From Bacteroidota bacterium (lineage in GTDB: Bacteria > Bacteroidota > Bacteroidia > Bacteroidales > Rikenellaceae): 24,689 nt of DNA. The stretch covers positions 1 through 24,689 of the forward strand of contig JAEZTA010000076.1 of assembly GCA_023443765.1 (NCBI GenBank), in the 5' to 3' direction. Within the stretch, counting starts at the first letter, position 1; each line of letters begins with the position of its first letter. Position numbers and translations under genes: made by a program. Shown one piece after another: positions 1-7,552 of this stretch. The notes beneath the pieces are model-generated. The model was given only the letters and a program-made list of their open reading frames with translations. It had not been told where the DNA came from and ran no database searches.

Positions 1-204
1 ACAACTTTTGATTGAACTTCTGACATAATTTTAATTTTTTAGTTAAACAATTATTTGGAAATAGTTCTTTTACATTTCCAGAGCAATTTTGCGCAAAAGT
101 AACACTTTTTTTATTACTTTTGACAAATCGGTGTGATTTTTTATTCACAACTTTTTCGACATTTAGCACAAAATTTAAATTAATACATTCAAAACCATCG
201 CCTT
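1..204. other. AT-rich intergenic region, probable divergent promoter region
   Basis: The first 204 bases hold no credible gene and are much richer in A and T than the rest of the window. They lie upstream of pepE. A perfect 9-base inverted repeat at 94-102 and 114-122 contains the -7-like octamer TACTTTTG on each strand. I infer that a gene left of the window reads leftward from here and that pepE reads rightward. Nothing else recognisable is present. Confidence 0.6.
88..122 (+). promoter_or_regulatory. Putative pepE operon promoter
   Basis: TACTTTTG at 115-122 fits the Bacteroidetes -7 consensus TAnnTTTG. A TTTG at 88-91 could serve as the -33 element, but the 23-base spacer is longer than the usual 19-21. 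Transcription would start near 127, giving a leader of about 78 bases before the pepE ATG at 205. The same octamer occurs inverted at 94-101 with a CAAA (TTTG on the minus strand) at 124-127, so the site may fire in both directions. Confidence 0.45.
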
Positions 205-906
205 ATGAAATTGCTTCTGATCTCGAATTCTACCAATGCCGGCGAGGAATATCTGCGTTATCCGCTGCCTGAGATAGGGCGTTTCCTCGGTAAGGTGCGG
301 GAAATCGTCTTCGTTCCCTACGCCGCCGTCACGTTTTCCTATGCCGATTACGAGCAGAAAGTCGCGGCGCGTTTCGCCGAACTGGGCATCCGCGTACGTT
401 CGGTCCACCGGGCCAAGGACCCCGCCGCACTGATCCGCGGGGCAGAGGCGATCTGCGTCGGGGGCGGCAACACCTTCGCCCTCGCAAAAAAGATGCAGCA
501 ACAGGGGCTGATGACGGCTATCCTGCGTAAAATCAAGGCCGGAACGCCCTACGTGGGCTGGTCGGCAGGCAGCAACGTCTGCTGCCCGACGATCTGTACA
601 ACAAACGACATGCCCATCGTGGAACCCGAGTCGTTCAAAGCCATCGGGGCGGTCAAATTCCAGATCAACCCCCACTACCTCGACGCCAATCCCGCGGGGC
701 ACGCCGGGGAGACCCGCGAACAGCGTATCCTCGAATACATCGAGGCCAATCCGCGCCGCTGGGTGGCCGGCCTGCGCGAAGGGTGCATGCTGCGTTACGA
801 AGACGAAAAACTGGAACTGATCGGCCCACGCCCGATGCGGATGTTCCGCAAAGGGGTCGAAACGTTCGAGGTCGAGCCGGGCGGTGATTTGTCGTTCCTG
901 CTGTAA
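205..906 (+). CDS. pepE: Dipeptidase E (peptidase family S51)
   Basis: This 233-residue cytoplasmic serine peptidase is expected to cleave dipeptides with an N-terminal aspartate. The nucleophile motif GWSAGSN puts the serine at residue 120. Asp135 (in TTNDMPIVE) and His157 (in INPHYLD) fall at the same numbers as the Ser120 and His157 known from Salmonella PepE, and the length is close to the 229 residues of the enterobacterial enzyme. The glycine-rich GGGNT stretch near residue 86 is also typical of the family. The ATG at 205 is chosen because the N-terminus MKLLLISNST matches the family start. The gene leads a tight run with tyrA (25-base gap) and yraN, probably one transcript. There is no functional link to tyrosine synthesis that I can see. 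Confidence 0.95.
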   Translation: MKLLLISNSTNAGEEYLRYPLPEIGRFLGKVREIVFVPYAAVTFSYADYEQKVAARFAELGIRVRSVHRAKDPAALIRGAEAICVGGGNTFALAKKMQQQGLMTAILRKIKAGTPYVGWSAGSNVCCPTICTTNDMPIVEPESFKAIGAVKFQINPHYLDANPAGHAGETREQRILEYIEANPRRWVAGLREGCMLRYEDEKLELIGPRPMRMFRKGVETFEVEPGGDLSFLL

Positions 907-931
907 GCCTTTTTTTTATTATATATAAGGT

Positions 932-1774
932 ATGAAGGTATTGATTGCGGGTCTGGGCCTCATCGGAGGCTCATTTGCCCTTGCCCTGCGCGACCACGGC
1001 ATCGCGGAGGAGATACTCGGGGTTGAAGGCTCCGAAGAACACGCCGCCGAAGCGTTGCAACTGGGCCTTGCAGACCGGATCGTGACGTTCGAAGAGGGCA
1101 TCGCCGGGGCCGACCTCGTGGTGCTCGCAACCCCGGTCGACACCATCCCGCTGATGGCCGTCAAAGCGCTCAACCGCGTGAAGGACAACCAAGTGGTGAT
1201 GGACATGGGTTCGATCAAGGGCGAATTGTGCGAGGTGGTTTCGATGCATGCCCGACGCGGACGTTTCGTCGCAGCGCACCCCATGTGGGGTACCGAGTAC
1301 AGCGGTCCGAAAGCCGCCCAGCGGGGCGCGTTCACGGGCCGCAGCGTCGTGTTGTGCGACACGGTGCGGAGCGATAAGGACGCCCTGGCCATGGTCGAGG
1401 GCATCTTCCGCACGCTGGGCAGCCCGGCTGTCTACATGGACCCCGAGGAGCACGATCTGCATGCCGCCTACATCTCGCACATCTCGCACGTCACCTCGTT
1501 CGCGCTGGCCCTCACGGTGCTCGAAAAGGAGCGCGAAGAGCGCCACATCTTCGACCTGGCGGGCGGCGGCTTCGAGAGCACGGTGCGCCTGGCCAAGAGT
1601 TCGGCGGCAACGTGGGTTCCGATCCTGCTGCGCAACAAATACAACGTGCTCGACGTACTGCGCGAACACATCCATCAGTTGCAGATCATGCGCCGGATGC
1701 TCGAACGCGACGACGCCGAGGGTCTGAAAAGCGCCATGGATCGCGCCAACACCATCCAACGCATCATCCACTGA
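932..1774 (+). CDS. tyrA: Prephenate dehydrogenase
   Basis: This 280-residue protein should convert prephenate to 4-hydroxyphenylpyruvate with NAD(P)+, the committed step to tyrosine. The N-terminus carries a Rossmann dinucleotide-binding motif, GLGLIGGS (residues 7-14). The family signatures AAHPMWGTEYSGP and HDLHAAYISHISH follow; the second contains the histidine region used in catalysis in TyrA proteins. At 280 residues there is room only for the dehydrogenase domain, with no fused chorismate mutase and no C-terminal ACT domain, so feedback control by tyrosine, if any, must use another site. The ATG at 932 follows an AAGG. The stop codon TGA shares its last base with the ATG of yraN, which suggests translational coupling. 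Confidence 0.94.
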   Translation: MKVLIAGLGLIGGSFALALRDHGIAEEILGVEGSEEHAAEALQLGLADRIVTFEEGIAGADLVVLATPVDTIPLMAVKALNRVKDNQVVMDMGSIKGELCEVVSMHARRGRFVAAHPMWGTEYSGPKAAQRGAFTGRSVVLCDTVRSDKDALAMVEGIFRTLGSPAVYMDPEEHDLHAAYISHISHVTSFALALTVLEKEREERHIFDLAGGGFESTVRLAKSSAATWVPILLRNKYNVLDVLREHIHQLQIMRRMLERDDAEGLKSAMDRANTIQRIIH

Positions 1775-2139
1775 TGACTCCGACAGCCGAAACGGGCCGG
1801 GCCGGCGAGCGTGCCGCGGTGGAATACCTCCGTCGTGCGGGGTATGAAATCTGCGCCCTCAACTGGCGTCAGGGCCGTTACGAGCTGGACATCGTAGCCC
1901 GCAGGGAGGAGGTGCTGCACTTCGTGGAGGTCAAGACCCGGCGCACCGGATCGCTCACGCCGCCCGAGGCGGCTGCCACACAGCGCAAGTTCCGGGCCCT
2001 GTCCCGGGCTGCGGCCTGCTACCTCGGCACGGTGGGCTGGGAGGGCGAAGTGCAGTTCGACCTGGCGGCCGCCGAAGCCGCTGCCGACGGGACGATCCGG
2101 GTGGAGCTGATTGAAAATGCACTGGAATACAACTGGTAA
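1774..2139 (+). CDS. yraN: YraN family endonuclease-like protein (UPF0102)
   Basis: This 121-residue protein belongs to UPF0102, a small family with a RecB-like/Holliday-junction-resolvase-like nuclease fold. The visible core is GRYELDIVAR followed by LHFVEVKTRR; the Asp and the E-x-K pair are the expected metal-binding and catalytic residues of this fold. The N-terminal stretch TGRAGERAAVEYLRRAGYEI is the conserved opening of the family. The frame is open further upstream, but the ATG at 1774 is preferred because it gives the normal family N-terminus and overlaps the tyrA stop by a single base. The cellular role is not firmly known; DNA processing is inferred from the fold. It is the last gene of the pepE-tyrA-yraN run. 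Confidence 0.9.
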   Translation: MTPTAETGRAGERAAVEYLRRAGYEICALNWRQGRYELDIVARREEVLHFVEVKTRRTGSLTPPEAAATQRKFRALSRAAACYLGTVGWEGEVQFDLAAAEAAADGTIRVELIENALEYNW

Positions 2140-2140
2140 T

Positions 2141-2171
2141 TTTGCAGTTCCGACAAATTGTACTATCTTTG
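2141..2171 (+). promoter_or_regulatory. Bacteroidetes-type promoter of waaA
   Basis: TTTG at 2141-2144 and TATCTTTG at 2164-2171 are separated by 19 bases, an exact fit to the TTTG-N19-21-TAnnTTTG consensus. The promoter starts immediately after the yraN stop, so waaA is transcribed separately. Transcription should begin near 2176-2178, leaving about 75 bases of leader before the waaA ATG at 2253. I see no riboswitch or strong hairpin in that leader. Confidence 0.75.
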
Positions 2172-2252
2172 CCGGACTGAAAAAGAACTGCCTGACGCTG
2201 GGTTAGCGGGCGTGGGCGTTAGAAACTGAAAAACTCAACACCGTAAATACCG

Positions 2253-3479
2253 ATGTGGTTCTATAATTTCGGTCTGATTCTCTACGTTTGGGCCATCCGT
2301 CTCGTGGCGCCTCGCCATCCGAAGGCCCGCCTCTGGATCGAAGGCCGCAAAGACCTCTTCCGCCGCATGCGGGAGGCTATCGATCCCTCGGACAGGATCA
2401 TCTGGATACACGTCGCATCGCTCGGGGAGTTCGAACAGGGCCGTCCCATCATCGAACAGCTCCGCAAGACCCACCCCGAATACAAAATCCTCCTGACTTT
2501 CTTCTCGCCTTCGGGTTACGAGATCCGCAAGGATTACAAGGGCGTCGATTACATCTTCTACCTCCCGATCGACACGCCGCGCAACGCGCGCCGGTTTCTC
2601 GACGCCGCCCACCCCGAAATCGCTATCTTCGTCAAATACGAGTACTGGCTCAACCTGCTCGGCGAACTGCGCCGCCGGAAAATCCGCACCTTCGTCGTGT
2701 CGGCCATCTTCCGCCGCAATTCGGTCTTCTTCCGCCCCTACGGCGGCATGTGGCGGCAAGCGCTGGAGTCGTTCGACGTGATGTTCGTACAGAACGAGGA
2801 GTCGAAAAAACTGCTGGCTACGCTCGGCTTCGACAACGTGCTGGTAGCCGGGGACACCCGGTTCGACCGCGTGGCGGAGATCGCCCGTGCAGCCAAACAC
2901 ATCGACATCATCGACCGGTTCAAAGGCGACAACCGCCTGTTCATCGCCGGTTCGACATGGGAACCCGACGAGGATTTGCTGATCCGGCTGATCAACGACA
3001 ACCCCGACGTGAAATTCGTCGTTGCCCCCCACGAGATGGACGAATCCCGCATCGCGCGGCTGATGAACGAAACCAGGGGAGGTGCACTCCGCTACACGCA
3101 ATGCACCCCCCGCACGACCTACGGATCGCGGCAGCTGCTGGTCCTCGACACGGTGGGCATCCTCGCCTCGGTCTACGGATATGCGACGTGGAGCTACATC
3201 GGCGGCGGATTCGGCGTCGGCATCCACAACACGCTCGAAGCGGCAACGTTCGGGCTTCCGGTGGCCTTTGGCCCCAACTACCAGAAATTCAAGGAGGCCC
3301 GCGATCTGGTGACGCTCGGCGCCGCCCGCTCGGTGACCGATTACGAGCAACTGCGCGCGTGGTTCGTCCCCTTGCGCGACAACGAGGAGTTCCTGCAGAA
3401 AACCAGCCGCATCGCCAAGGATTACACCACCCGCCACCAGGGAGCCACGGGAATCATCGTCAAGACGATCTTCCATTAA
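2253..3479 (+). CDS. waaA: 3-deoxy-D-manno-octulosonic acid (Kdo) transferase
   Basis: This 408-residue GT30 glycosyltransferase moves Kdo from CMP-Kdo onto the lipid A precursor at the cytoplasmic face of the inner membrane. The N-terminal hydrophobic stretch (about residues 2-18) is the usual membrane anchor. The motif HVASLGEFEQGRP (about 53-65) contains the conserved acceptor-site glutamate of WaaA, and FVKYEYW and GDTRFDRV are further family signatures. The C-terminal nucleotide-sugar half contains GGGFGVGIHNTLEAATFG, the donor-binding loop with its Glu. The length is normal for the family in Bacteroidota. It has its own promoter and ends at a strong bidirectional terminator. Whether it adds one or two Kdo units cannot be read from the sequence. 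Confidence 0.95.
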   Translation: MWFYNFGLILYVWAIRLVAPRHPKARLWIEGRKDLFRRMREAIDPSDRIIWIHVASLGEFEQGRPIIEQLRKTHPEYKILLTFFSPSGYEIRKDYKGVDYIFYLPIDTPRNARRFLDAAHPEIAIFVKYEYWLNLLGELRRRKIRTFVVSAIFRRNSVFFRPYGGMWRQALESFDVMFVQNEESKKLLATLGFDNVLVAGDTRFDRVAEIARAAKHIDIIDRFKGDNRLFIAGSTWEPDEDLLIRLINDNPDVKFVVAPHEMDESRIARLMNETRGGALRYTQCTPRTTYGSRQLLVLDTVGILASVYGYATWSYIGGGFGVGIHNTLEAATFGLPVAFGPNYQKFKEARDLVTLGAARSVTDYEQLRAWFVPLRDNEEFLQKTSRIAKDYTTRHQGATGIIVKTIFH

Positions 3480-3498
3480 ACCGGAAAAGCCATAATCT

Positions 3499-3528
3499 AA
3501 AAAATCCCCTCTTTGGAGGGGATTTTTT
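3499..3528. terminator. Bidirectional intrinsic terminator
   Basis: A perfect 7-bp stem TCCCCTC / GAGGGGA (3505-3511 and 3516-3522) with the four-base loop TTTG is flanked by six A on the left and six T on the right, so each strand ends in a U-run. It lies between the convergent waaA (plus) and phosphatase (minus) genes and should stop transcription from both sides. Confidence 0.92.
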
Positions 3529-3550
3529 GTTGCGATACTGTTCGGGCGGG

Positions 3551-4819
3551 CTATTCGTACAGCTTCGCGCAGTACTCCGCAAACGCCTTCCACGGATAGT
3601 ACGGGCCTCCGGCAACAGGCAGCCGCGCATCGCGTTCATTGTGCAGCACACGAACCCGCACGTCGCCCGTTTTGGCGTTGCGGAAGAAGATGAACTGGAT
3701 GTTTGCGGCCATCGGCGAAACCTTCTCGACGCTCCACGACGAAGCCACATCGTCGAGCGACTCCACGCGGGCCGAAGCGCCCTCGACCCCGAGCAGGGCC
3801 ACGAGCGGAATGACGAAAACGTCGTGGCCGAAACGCAGCGAAGCCGAGAGGTCCGATCGCCCTTCGACGACCTCCCGGGCCGTTTCGACGATGTTACGCA
3901 GCAACGATTTGGCATCGGCGACAATCGGATCGCCGAAACGGGCCGAAGGCCCCATCTGAAGATAACGGCGGATATTCTCACACGCCCACAGGTCGTAAAG
4001 CTCCCCGTCGGTAAAGATGTCGTAGAAAGGTTCCACGCCCAAATGGTCGGCATCCTGGATGACGGAGGTCAGGATATACAGTTGCCGCAGCAGCTTCACC
4101 GGGTCTCCGACGTTTCCGGGATCGGAGAAGAGCGACTTCATCACCCTGTCGGGATTCATGCGCACCCCGAAAAGGCTGTCGGCCACCTCCAACGCCGCGC
4201 CGCTGGACGCCGACATCGAAGGCCCGTAGGCCATGTAATCGTAATCGCGGACACTCGCGTCGCGGGTAATGCGGATAGCAGGATTCAGTTCCTTGAGGCG
4301 TTCGTTGAAAGCCGCCATGCTCAGCATGCAGCGCGGAATCTGCGTCGAACGGCTCTCGATGCGGCACACGCGGCCCTTCCGGGTCGAGAAAACGGCAGGA
4401 TAAGCCGAATACATGCGTCCGGCAATAGCCCGGTGCTCCGCAACACCGCGGGGCGAGAGGTCGCCGTACCGTTTTTCGGCATCCGCAGCCAGCACTTCGG
4501 CTTTGGCCAGCACCTCGCGGCCTTTCGGGGTCAGATTTCCTTCTGCGGCGGCCTTGCGGAGGATTTCGAGCGGCTCGGTATAGGTCGATGCCGAAGCATG
4601 GTAGCGGCTCCCGTGACGGCTGTAATGGCTGATGTAGAAAGGCTCATAGCCGGCCGGAACCGGGGCGGCCGGACCGGGCCGGTATTCGTAGGAGTGATAG
4701 ATGCCTCCGGCACGCTCGGGGTTTTCGGCGAGTTCGGCAGGCGTGGTCTGCGCCGCGGCGCAGGTTGCGGCGGGCAGCAGGAGCGCCAGCAGGCGGATTT
4801 TCAGGAAAAAGTTGTTCAT
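3551..4819 (-). CDS. Exported histidine acid phosphatase, copy 1 (phytase/MINPP-like)
   Basis: This 422-residue branch-2 histidine phosphatase should hydrolyse a phosphomonoester through a phosphohistidine intermediate. The catalytic motif RHGSRYH is at residues 68-74 and the proton-donor motif GHD is at 331-333. The RHGSRY form resembles multiple inositol polyphosphate phosphatases, but the HD pair is the phytase/glucose-1-phosphatase type, not the HAE of MINPP, so the substrate (phytate or a sugar phosphate) stays open. A Sec signal peptide covers about residues 1-23, with a hydrophobic core LLALLLPAA and likely cleavage after AAA, so it acts in the periplasm or outside. The frame is open to 4891, but the ATG at 4819 gives a clean signal peptide and the same length as the paralogue upstream. 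It is the last gene of the cyuA-phosphatase-phosphatase set. Confidence 0.88.
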   Translation of the reverse strand: MNNFFLKIRLLALLLPAATCAAAQTTPAELAENPERAGGIYHSYEYRPGPAAPVPAGYEPFYISHYSRHGSRYHASASTYTEPLEILRKAAAEGNLTPKGREVLAKAEVLAADAEKRYGDLSPRGVAEHRAIAGRMYSAYPAVFSTRKGRVCRIESRSTQIPRCMLSMAAFNERLKELNPAIRITRDASVRDYDYMAYGPSMSASSGAALEVADSLFGVRMNPDRVMKSLFSDPGNVGDPVKLLRQLYILTSVIQDADHLGVEPFYDIFTDGELYDLWACENIRRYLQMGPSARFGDPIVADAKSLLRNIVETAREVVEGRSDLSASLRFGHDVFVIPLVALLGVEGASARVESLDDVASSWSVEKVSPMAANIQFIFFRNAKTGDVRVRVLHNERDARLPVAGGPYYPWKAFAEYCAKLYE

Positions 4820-4845
4820 AAGGTAGTAGCAATATCGGTCACAGG

Positions 4846-4909
4846 CCGGAAATTGAAAAAATGTGCACCGGCCGGACGAACGCCTGCCCAATGCACATTT
4901 TCAATCCGG
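4846..4909 (-). repeat. Imperfect inverted repeat between the two phosphatase genes
   Basis: Arms at 4846-4867 and 4892-4909 are complementary apart from two small A/T length differences, sharing TGTGCA/TGCACA, a run of T and A, and CCGG at the outer ends. Read on the minus strand, the downstream arm contains a run of six T. It could act as an attenuator or weak terminator after the upstream phosphatase copy. The loop is about 24 bases, longer than a classic terminator loop. Confidence 0.5.
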
Positions 4910-4921
4910 AATCCGCCCGGG

Positions 4922-6190
4922 TTACTGGTAACGGGATTCGCAGTATTTCTTCAGCTCCTTCCAGGGATAATACGGGCCTCCGGCGATAGGCAGGTTGGCA
5001 TCGCGCTCGTTGTGCAGCACACGCACGCGTACATCACCCGTTTTAGCGTTGCGGAAGAAGATGAACTGGACGTTGGTTCCCATCGGCGTCACCGTCTGGG
5101 CGTTCCAGGCAGCAGCAACGTCGTCGAGCGACTCCACGCGGTTCGCAGTCCCTTCGGCACGCAGCAACGCCAGCAGGGGAACCACATAGGTGTCATGCCC
5201 GAAACGCAGCGACGCCGAGAGGTCCGATTTGCCCTCGACGACCTGATCGGCCGTCTCGATGATGTTGCGCAGCAGCGGCCGGGCATCGGCCACGAGCGGA
5301 TCGCCGAAGCGGGCCGAAGGCCCCATGATCAGGTAACGGCGGACGTTCTCGCACTCCCAAAGCTCGTAGAGTTCCTCTTTGGTAAAGATCTCATAGAACG
5401 GCTCGATACCCAGGTGGCTGACATCCTGCGTGATGGCGGCCAGCATGAAGAGCCCCTCCATCAGGCCCAGCGGATCGGCGACGAGCGACGGATCGGCGAC
5501 AAGCGACTTCACGAACCGGTCGGGATTCACACGTACGCGGGTAAGGCTGTCGGCCACCTTCCCGGCCTCCTTGCGCGACGCCATGAGCGAAGGACCGTTG
5601 GCCAGATAGCCCATGTCGCGGGCGCTCGCGTCGCGCGTGGTGCTGATCGCGGGATTCAGCTCCTTGAGGCGTTCGTTGAACGCCGCCATGCTCAGGATAC
5701 AGCGCGGAACCTGCGTCGAACGGCTCTCGATGCGACACACGCGGCCTTTGGCCGTCGAGAAAACCTCGGGATAAGCCGCATACATGCGCTCGGCAATGCC
5801 GCGGTGCTCCTGTACACCACGGGGCGAGAGGTCGCCGTAACGTTTCCAGGCATCCGCCGCCAACGCTTCGACCTTGGCCAGCACTTCGCGGCCTTTGGGG
5901 GTCAGCGCCCCGGCCTTGTCGGCCTTGCGGAGCGCCGCCAGCGGCTCGGCATACATCGCCTCCCTGGAATGGTAACGGCTGCCGTGACGGCCGTAATGGC
6001 CGATGTAGAAAGGTTTGTAGCCGGCGGGAACCGGGACAGCCGGGCCGGGCAGGTATTCGTAAGAATGATAAATACCCGCGGAACGTTCGGGATTAGCGGC
6101 GAGTTCGGCGGGTGTGGGCTGCGCAACGGCGCAGGTCGCGGCCAGCAGCAGGAGTGCCAGCAGGCGGGTTTTCAGGGTAAAATATCTCAT
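4922..6190 (-). CDS. Exported histidine acid phosphatase, copy 2 (phytase/MINPP-like)
   Basis: This paralogue of the phosphatase downstream is also 422 residues and aligns to it without gaps; by eye roughly two thirds or more of positions agree. RHGSRYH is at residues 68-74 and GHD at 331-333, the same positions as in copy 1. The signal peptide (about residues 1-23, core LLALLLLAATCAVAQ) marks it as exported. A second in-frame ATG at 6202 would add four residues, but 6190 matches the paralogue N-terminus and leaves a 5-base gap after the cyuA stop; with the 6202 start the genes would overlap by 7 bases. Both phosphatases keep all catalytic residues, so neither looks decayed. The least conserved part is the middle, about residues 195-250, which may set substrate preference. 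Confidence 0.88.
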   Translation of the reverse strand: MRYFTLKTRLLALLLLAATCAVAQPTPAELAANPERSAGIYHSYEYLPGPAVPVPAGYKPFYIGHYGRHGSRYHSREAMYAEPLAALRKADKAGALTPKGREVLAKVEALAADAWKRYGDLSPRGVQEHRGIAERMYAAYPEVFSTAKGRVCRIESRSTQVPRCILSMAAFNERLKELNPAISTTRDASARDMGYLANGPSLMASRKEAGKVADSLTRVRVNPDRFVKSLVADPSLVADPLGLMEGLFMLAAITQDVSHLGIEPFYEIFTKEELYELWECENVRRYLIMGPSARFGDPLVADARPLLRNIIETADQVVEGKSDLSASLRFGHDTYVVPLLALLRAEGTANRVESLDDVAAAWNAQTVTPMGTNVQFIFFRNAKTGDVRVRVLHNERDANLPIAGGPYYPWKELKKYCESRYQ

Positions 6191-6195
6191 TATAG

Positions 6196-7482
6196 TCAGC
6201 ATTTATTGGTCATTATTCGCAGTACGAGCTGGTCGGTTTCATTCATGCCGTCGCGGCCTATCGAAGTCAGGTTGCGGATACATTTGTCGACATCCTCCTC
6301 GATGATGCCCTCGACCGGACTGACGCAATGGCCGTCCATGGCCATCATCGCCGACAGCACGGCCGTCGAAACGCCGCTCGTGAGTTTCATGGCACAACTG
6401 GGCTTCGCCCCGTCGCAGATCATGCCCGTCAGGTTGGCGATCATGTTCTTCACCGCCGCAGCAGCCTGTTCGTAGCCGCCGCCCATCAGGTAGGTAATGC
6501 CGCAGCTCGACCCCGTGGCAGCAACCACGCAGCCGCACAGCGCCGAGAGGCGGCCCAGGCTCTGCTTGATGTAGATGACCGTGAGGTGGCTCAGCGCCAG
6601 CGCCCGGATCGTCTGCTCCTCCGAAGCATGTGTTTCGTCGGCATAGACCACCACGGGCAGCGTCGCGGCGATGCCCTGGTTGCCGCTTCCCGAATTGCTC
6701 ATCACGGGGATCATCGCCCCGGCCATGCGGGCGTCGCAGGCGGCGGAGGTATAGGAAAGTATCCGGGTGAAAATGCTGTCGCCCATCACCTGCCGTTCGC
6801 GGTCGCAGCACAGCGTGCGGCCTACGCAATGGCCGAACTCGCCCGCAAAGGAGCGTTCGGCGGCAGCCTTGTTCAGGCGGCGGGTTTCGAGGATGAAGCG
6901 CAGTTCTTCGAGCGGCGAAGTCGTGGCGAAATCCCACACGCGGCCCAGCGTCAGGGGCACGTCGCCCTCCTGTTCCTCGCCCGCCGCAGGGGTCCGTTTG
7001 TCCAGCAGCACCTCGTCGTCGCGGCAGACGAAGACAAAAGCGGTATGTCCTCCGGCGATGACCGCCACAGCCTTATGGCCGGCGGCTTCGGCCTCCACTT
7101 CGATATAAAGTTTCTCGTCGATGTCCTCTTTCAGGCAGATCGCGATCCGCCGCTGGTCGATCATGCGGCTACCGCGCTCAACGGCCTCGGGCGTCACGTC
7201 GCGCAGCACTTCCAACTGGTATTCCGAACGCCCGACCAGCGCCCCGAGGGCTACGGCGATCGGCAGTCCGATCATCCCGGTGCCGGGAATCCCGACGCCC
7301 ATGGCGTTCTTGAGGATGTTGGCGCTCAGGCGCACTGTGATTTTTTCGGGTTCCGTGCCCAGCGTCTCCGCTGCGCGCGCTGTACAGAGGGCTACGGCGA
7401 TCGGTTCGGTGCACCCGATGGCGGGGACTACTTCCCGGTTGATGAGGTCGATGATTCGTTTACGTTCCGTTTGGGATATCAT
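6196..7482 (-). CDS. cyuA: L-cysteine desulfidase-like protein (CyuA/YhaM, UPF0597)
   Basis: This 428-residue protein belongs to the UPF0597 family, whose members break L-cysteine into pyruvate, ammonia and sulfide with a [4Fe-4S] cluster. Cys24 lies in the GCTEP motif. Cys316, Cys356 and Cys363 have the same mutual spacing (40 and 7 residues) as the cluster ligands Cys282, Cys322 and Cys329 I recall for the Methanocaldococcus enzyme, whose catalytic residue is Cys25. The glycine-rich SGSGNQG stretch near residue 264 is also typical. The length is close to E. coli CyuA (436). The frame is open to 7623, but the ATG at 7482 gives the family N-terminus and lies just downstream of a good promoter box. 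The related serine dehydratase alpha family is a less likely alternative. The two phosphatases follow on the same strand. Confidence 0.85.
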   Translation of the reverse strand: MISQTERKRIIDLINREVVPAIGCTEPIAVALCTARAAETLGTEPEKITVRLSANILKNAMGVGIPGTGMIGLPIAVALGALVGRSEYQLEVLRDVTPEAVERGSRMIDQRRIAICLKEDIDEKLYIEVEAEAAGHKAVAVIAGGHTAFVFVCRDDEVLLDKRTPAAGEEQEGDVPLTLGRVWDFATTSPLEELRFILETRRLNKAAAERSFAGEFGHCVGRTLCCDRERQVMGDSIFTRILSYTSAACDARMAGAMIPVMSNSGSGNQGIAATLPVVVYADETHASEEQTIRALALSHLTVIYIKQSLGRLSALCGCVVAATGSSCGITYLMGGGYEQAAAAVKNMIANLTGMICDGAKPSCAMKLTSGVSTAVLSAMMAMDGHCVSPVEGIIEEDVDKCIRNLTSIGRDGMNETDQLVLRIMTNKC

Positions 7483-7501
7483 GCGGTTCCTGGTTGAGAG
7501 G

Positions 7502-7509
7502 CAAAGATA
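7502..7509 (-). promoter_or_regulatory. -7 promoter box for cyuA operon
   Basis: On the minus strand this reads TATCTTTG, an exact TAnnTTTG match, 20 bases before the cyuA ATG. A TTTTG (7536-7540) lies upstream but with a 26-base spacer, too long for a standard -33. The predicted leader is only about 13-15 bases. The same 70-base gap must also hold the divergent NUDIX promoter, for which I see only a poor match, TATTTTTA at 7522-7529. Confidence 0.6.
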
Positions 7510-7552
7510 ACATTTTTTTGCTATTTTTACAGCATCAAAACCGACATCAGAG

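Noticed and set aside
2288..6475. A 1395-codon open frame on the plus strand
   Set aside because: It runs through waaA out of frame and then antisense to two phosphatases and cyuA; the translation is Arg/Pro/His-rich with no domain. It is a by-product of GC-rich codon use.
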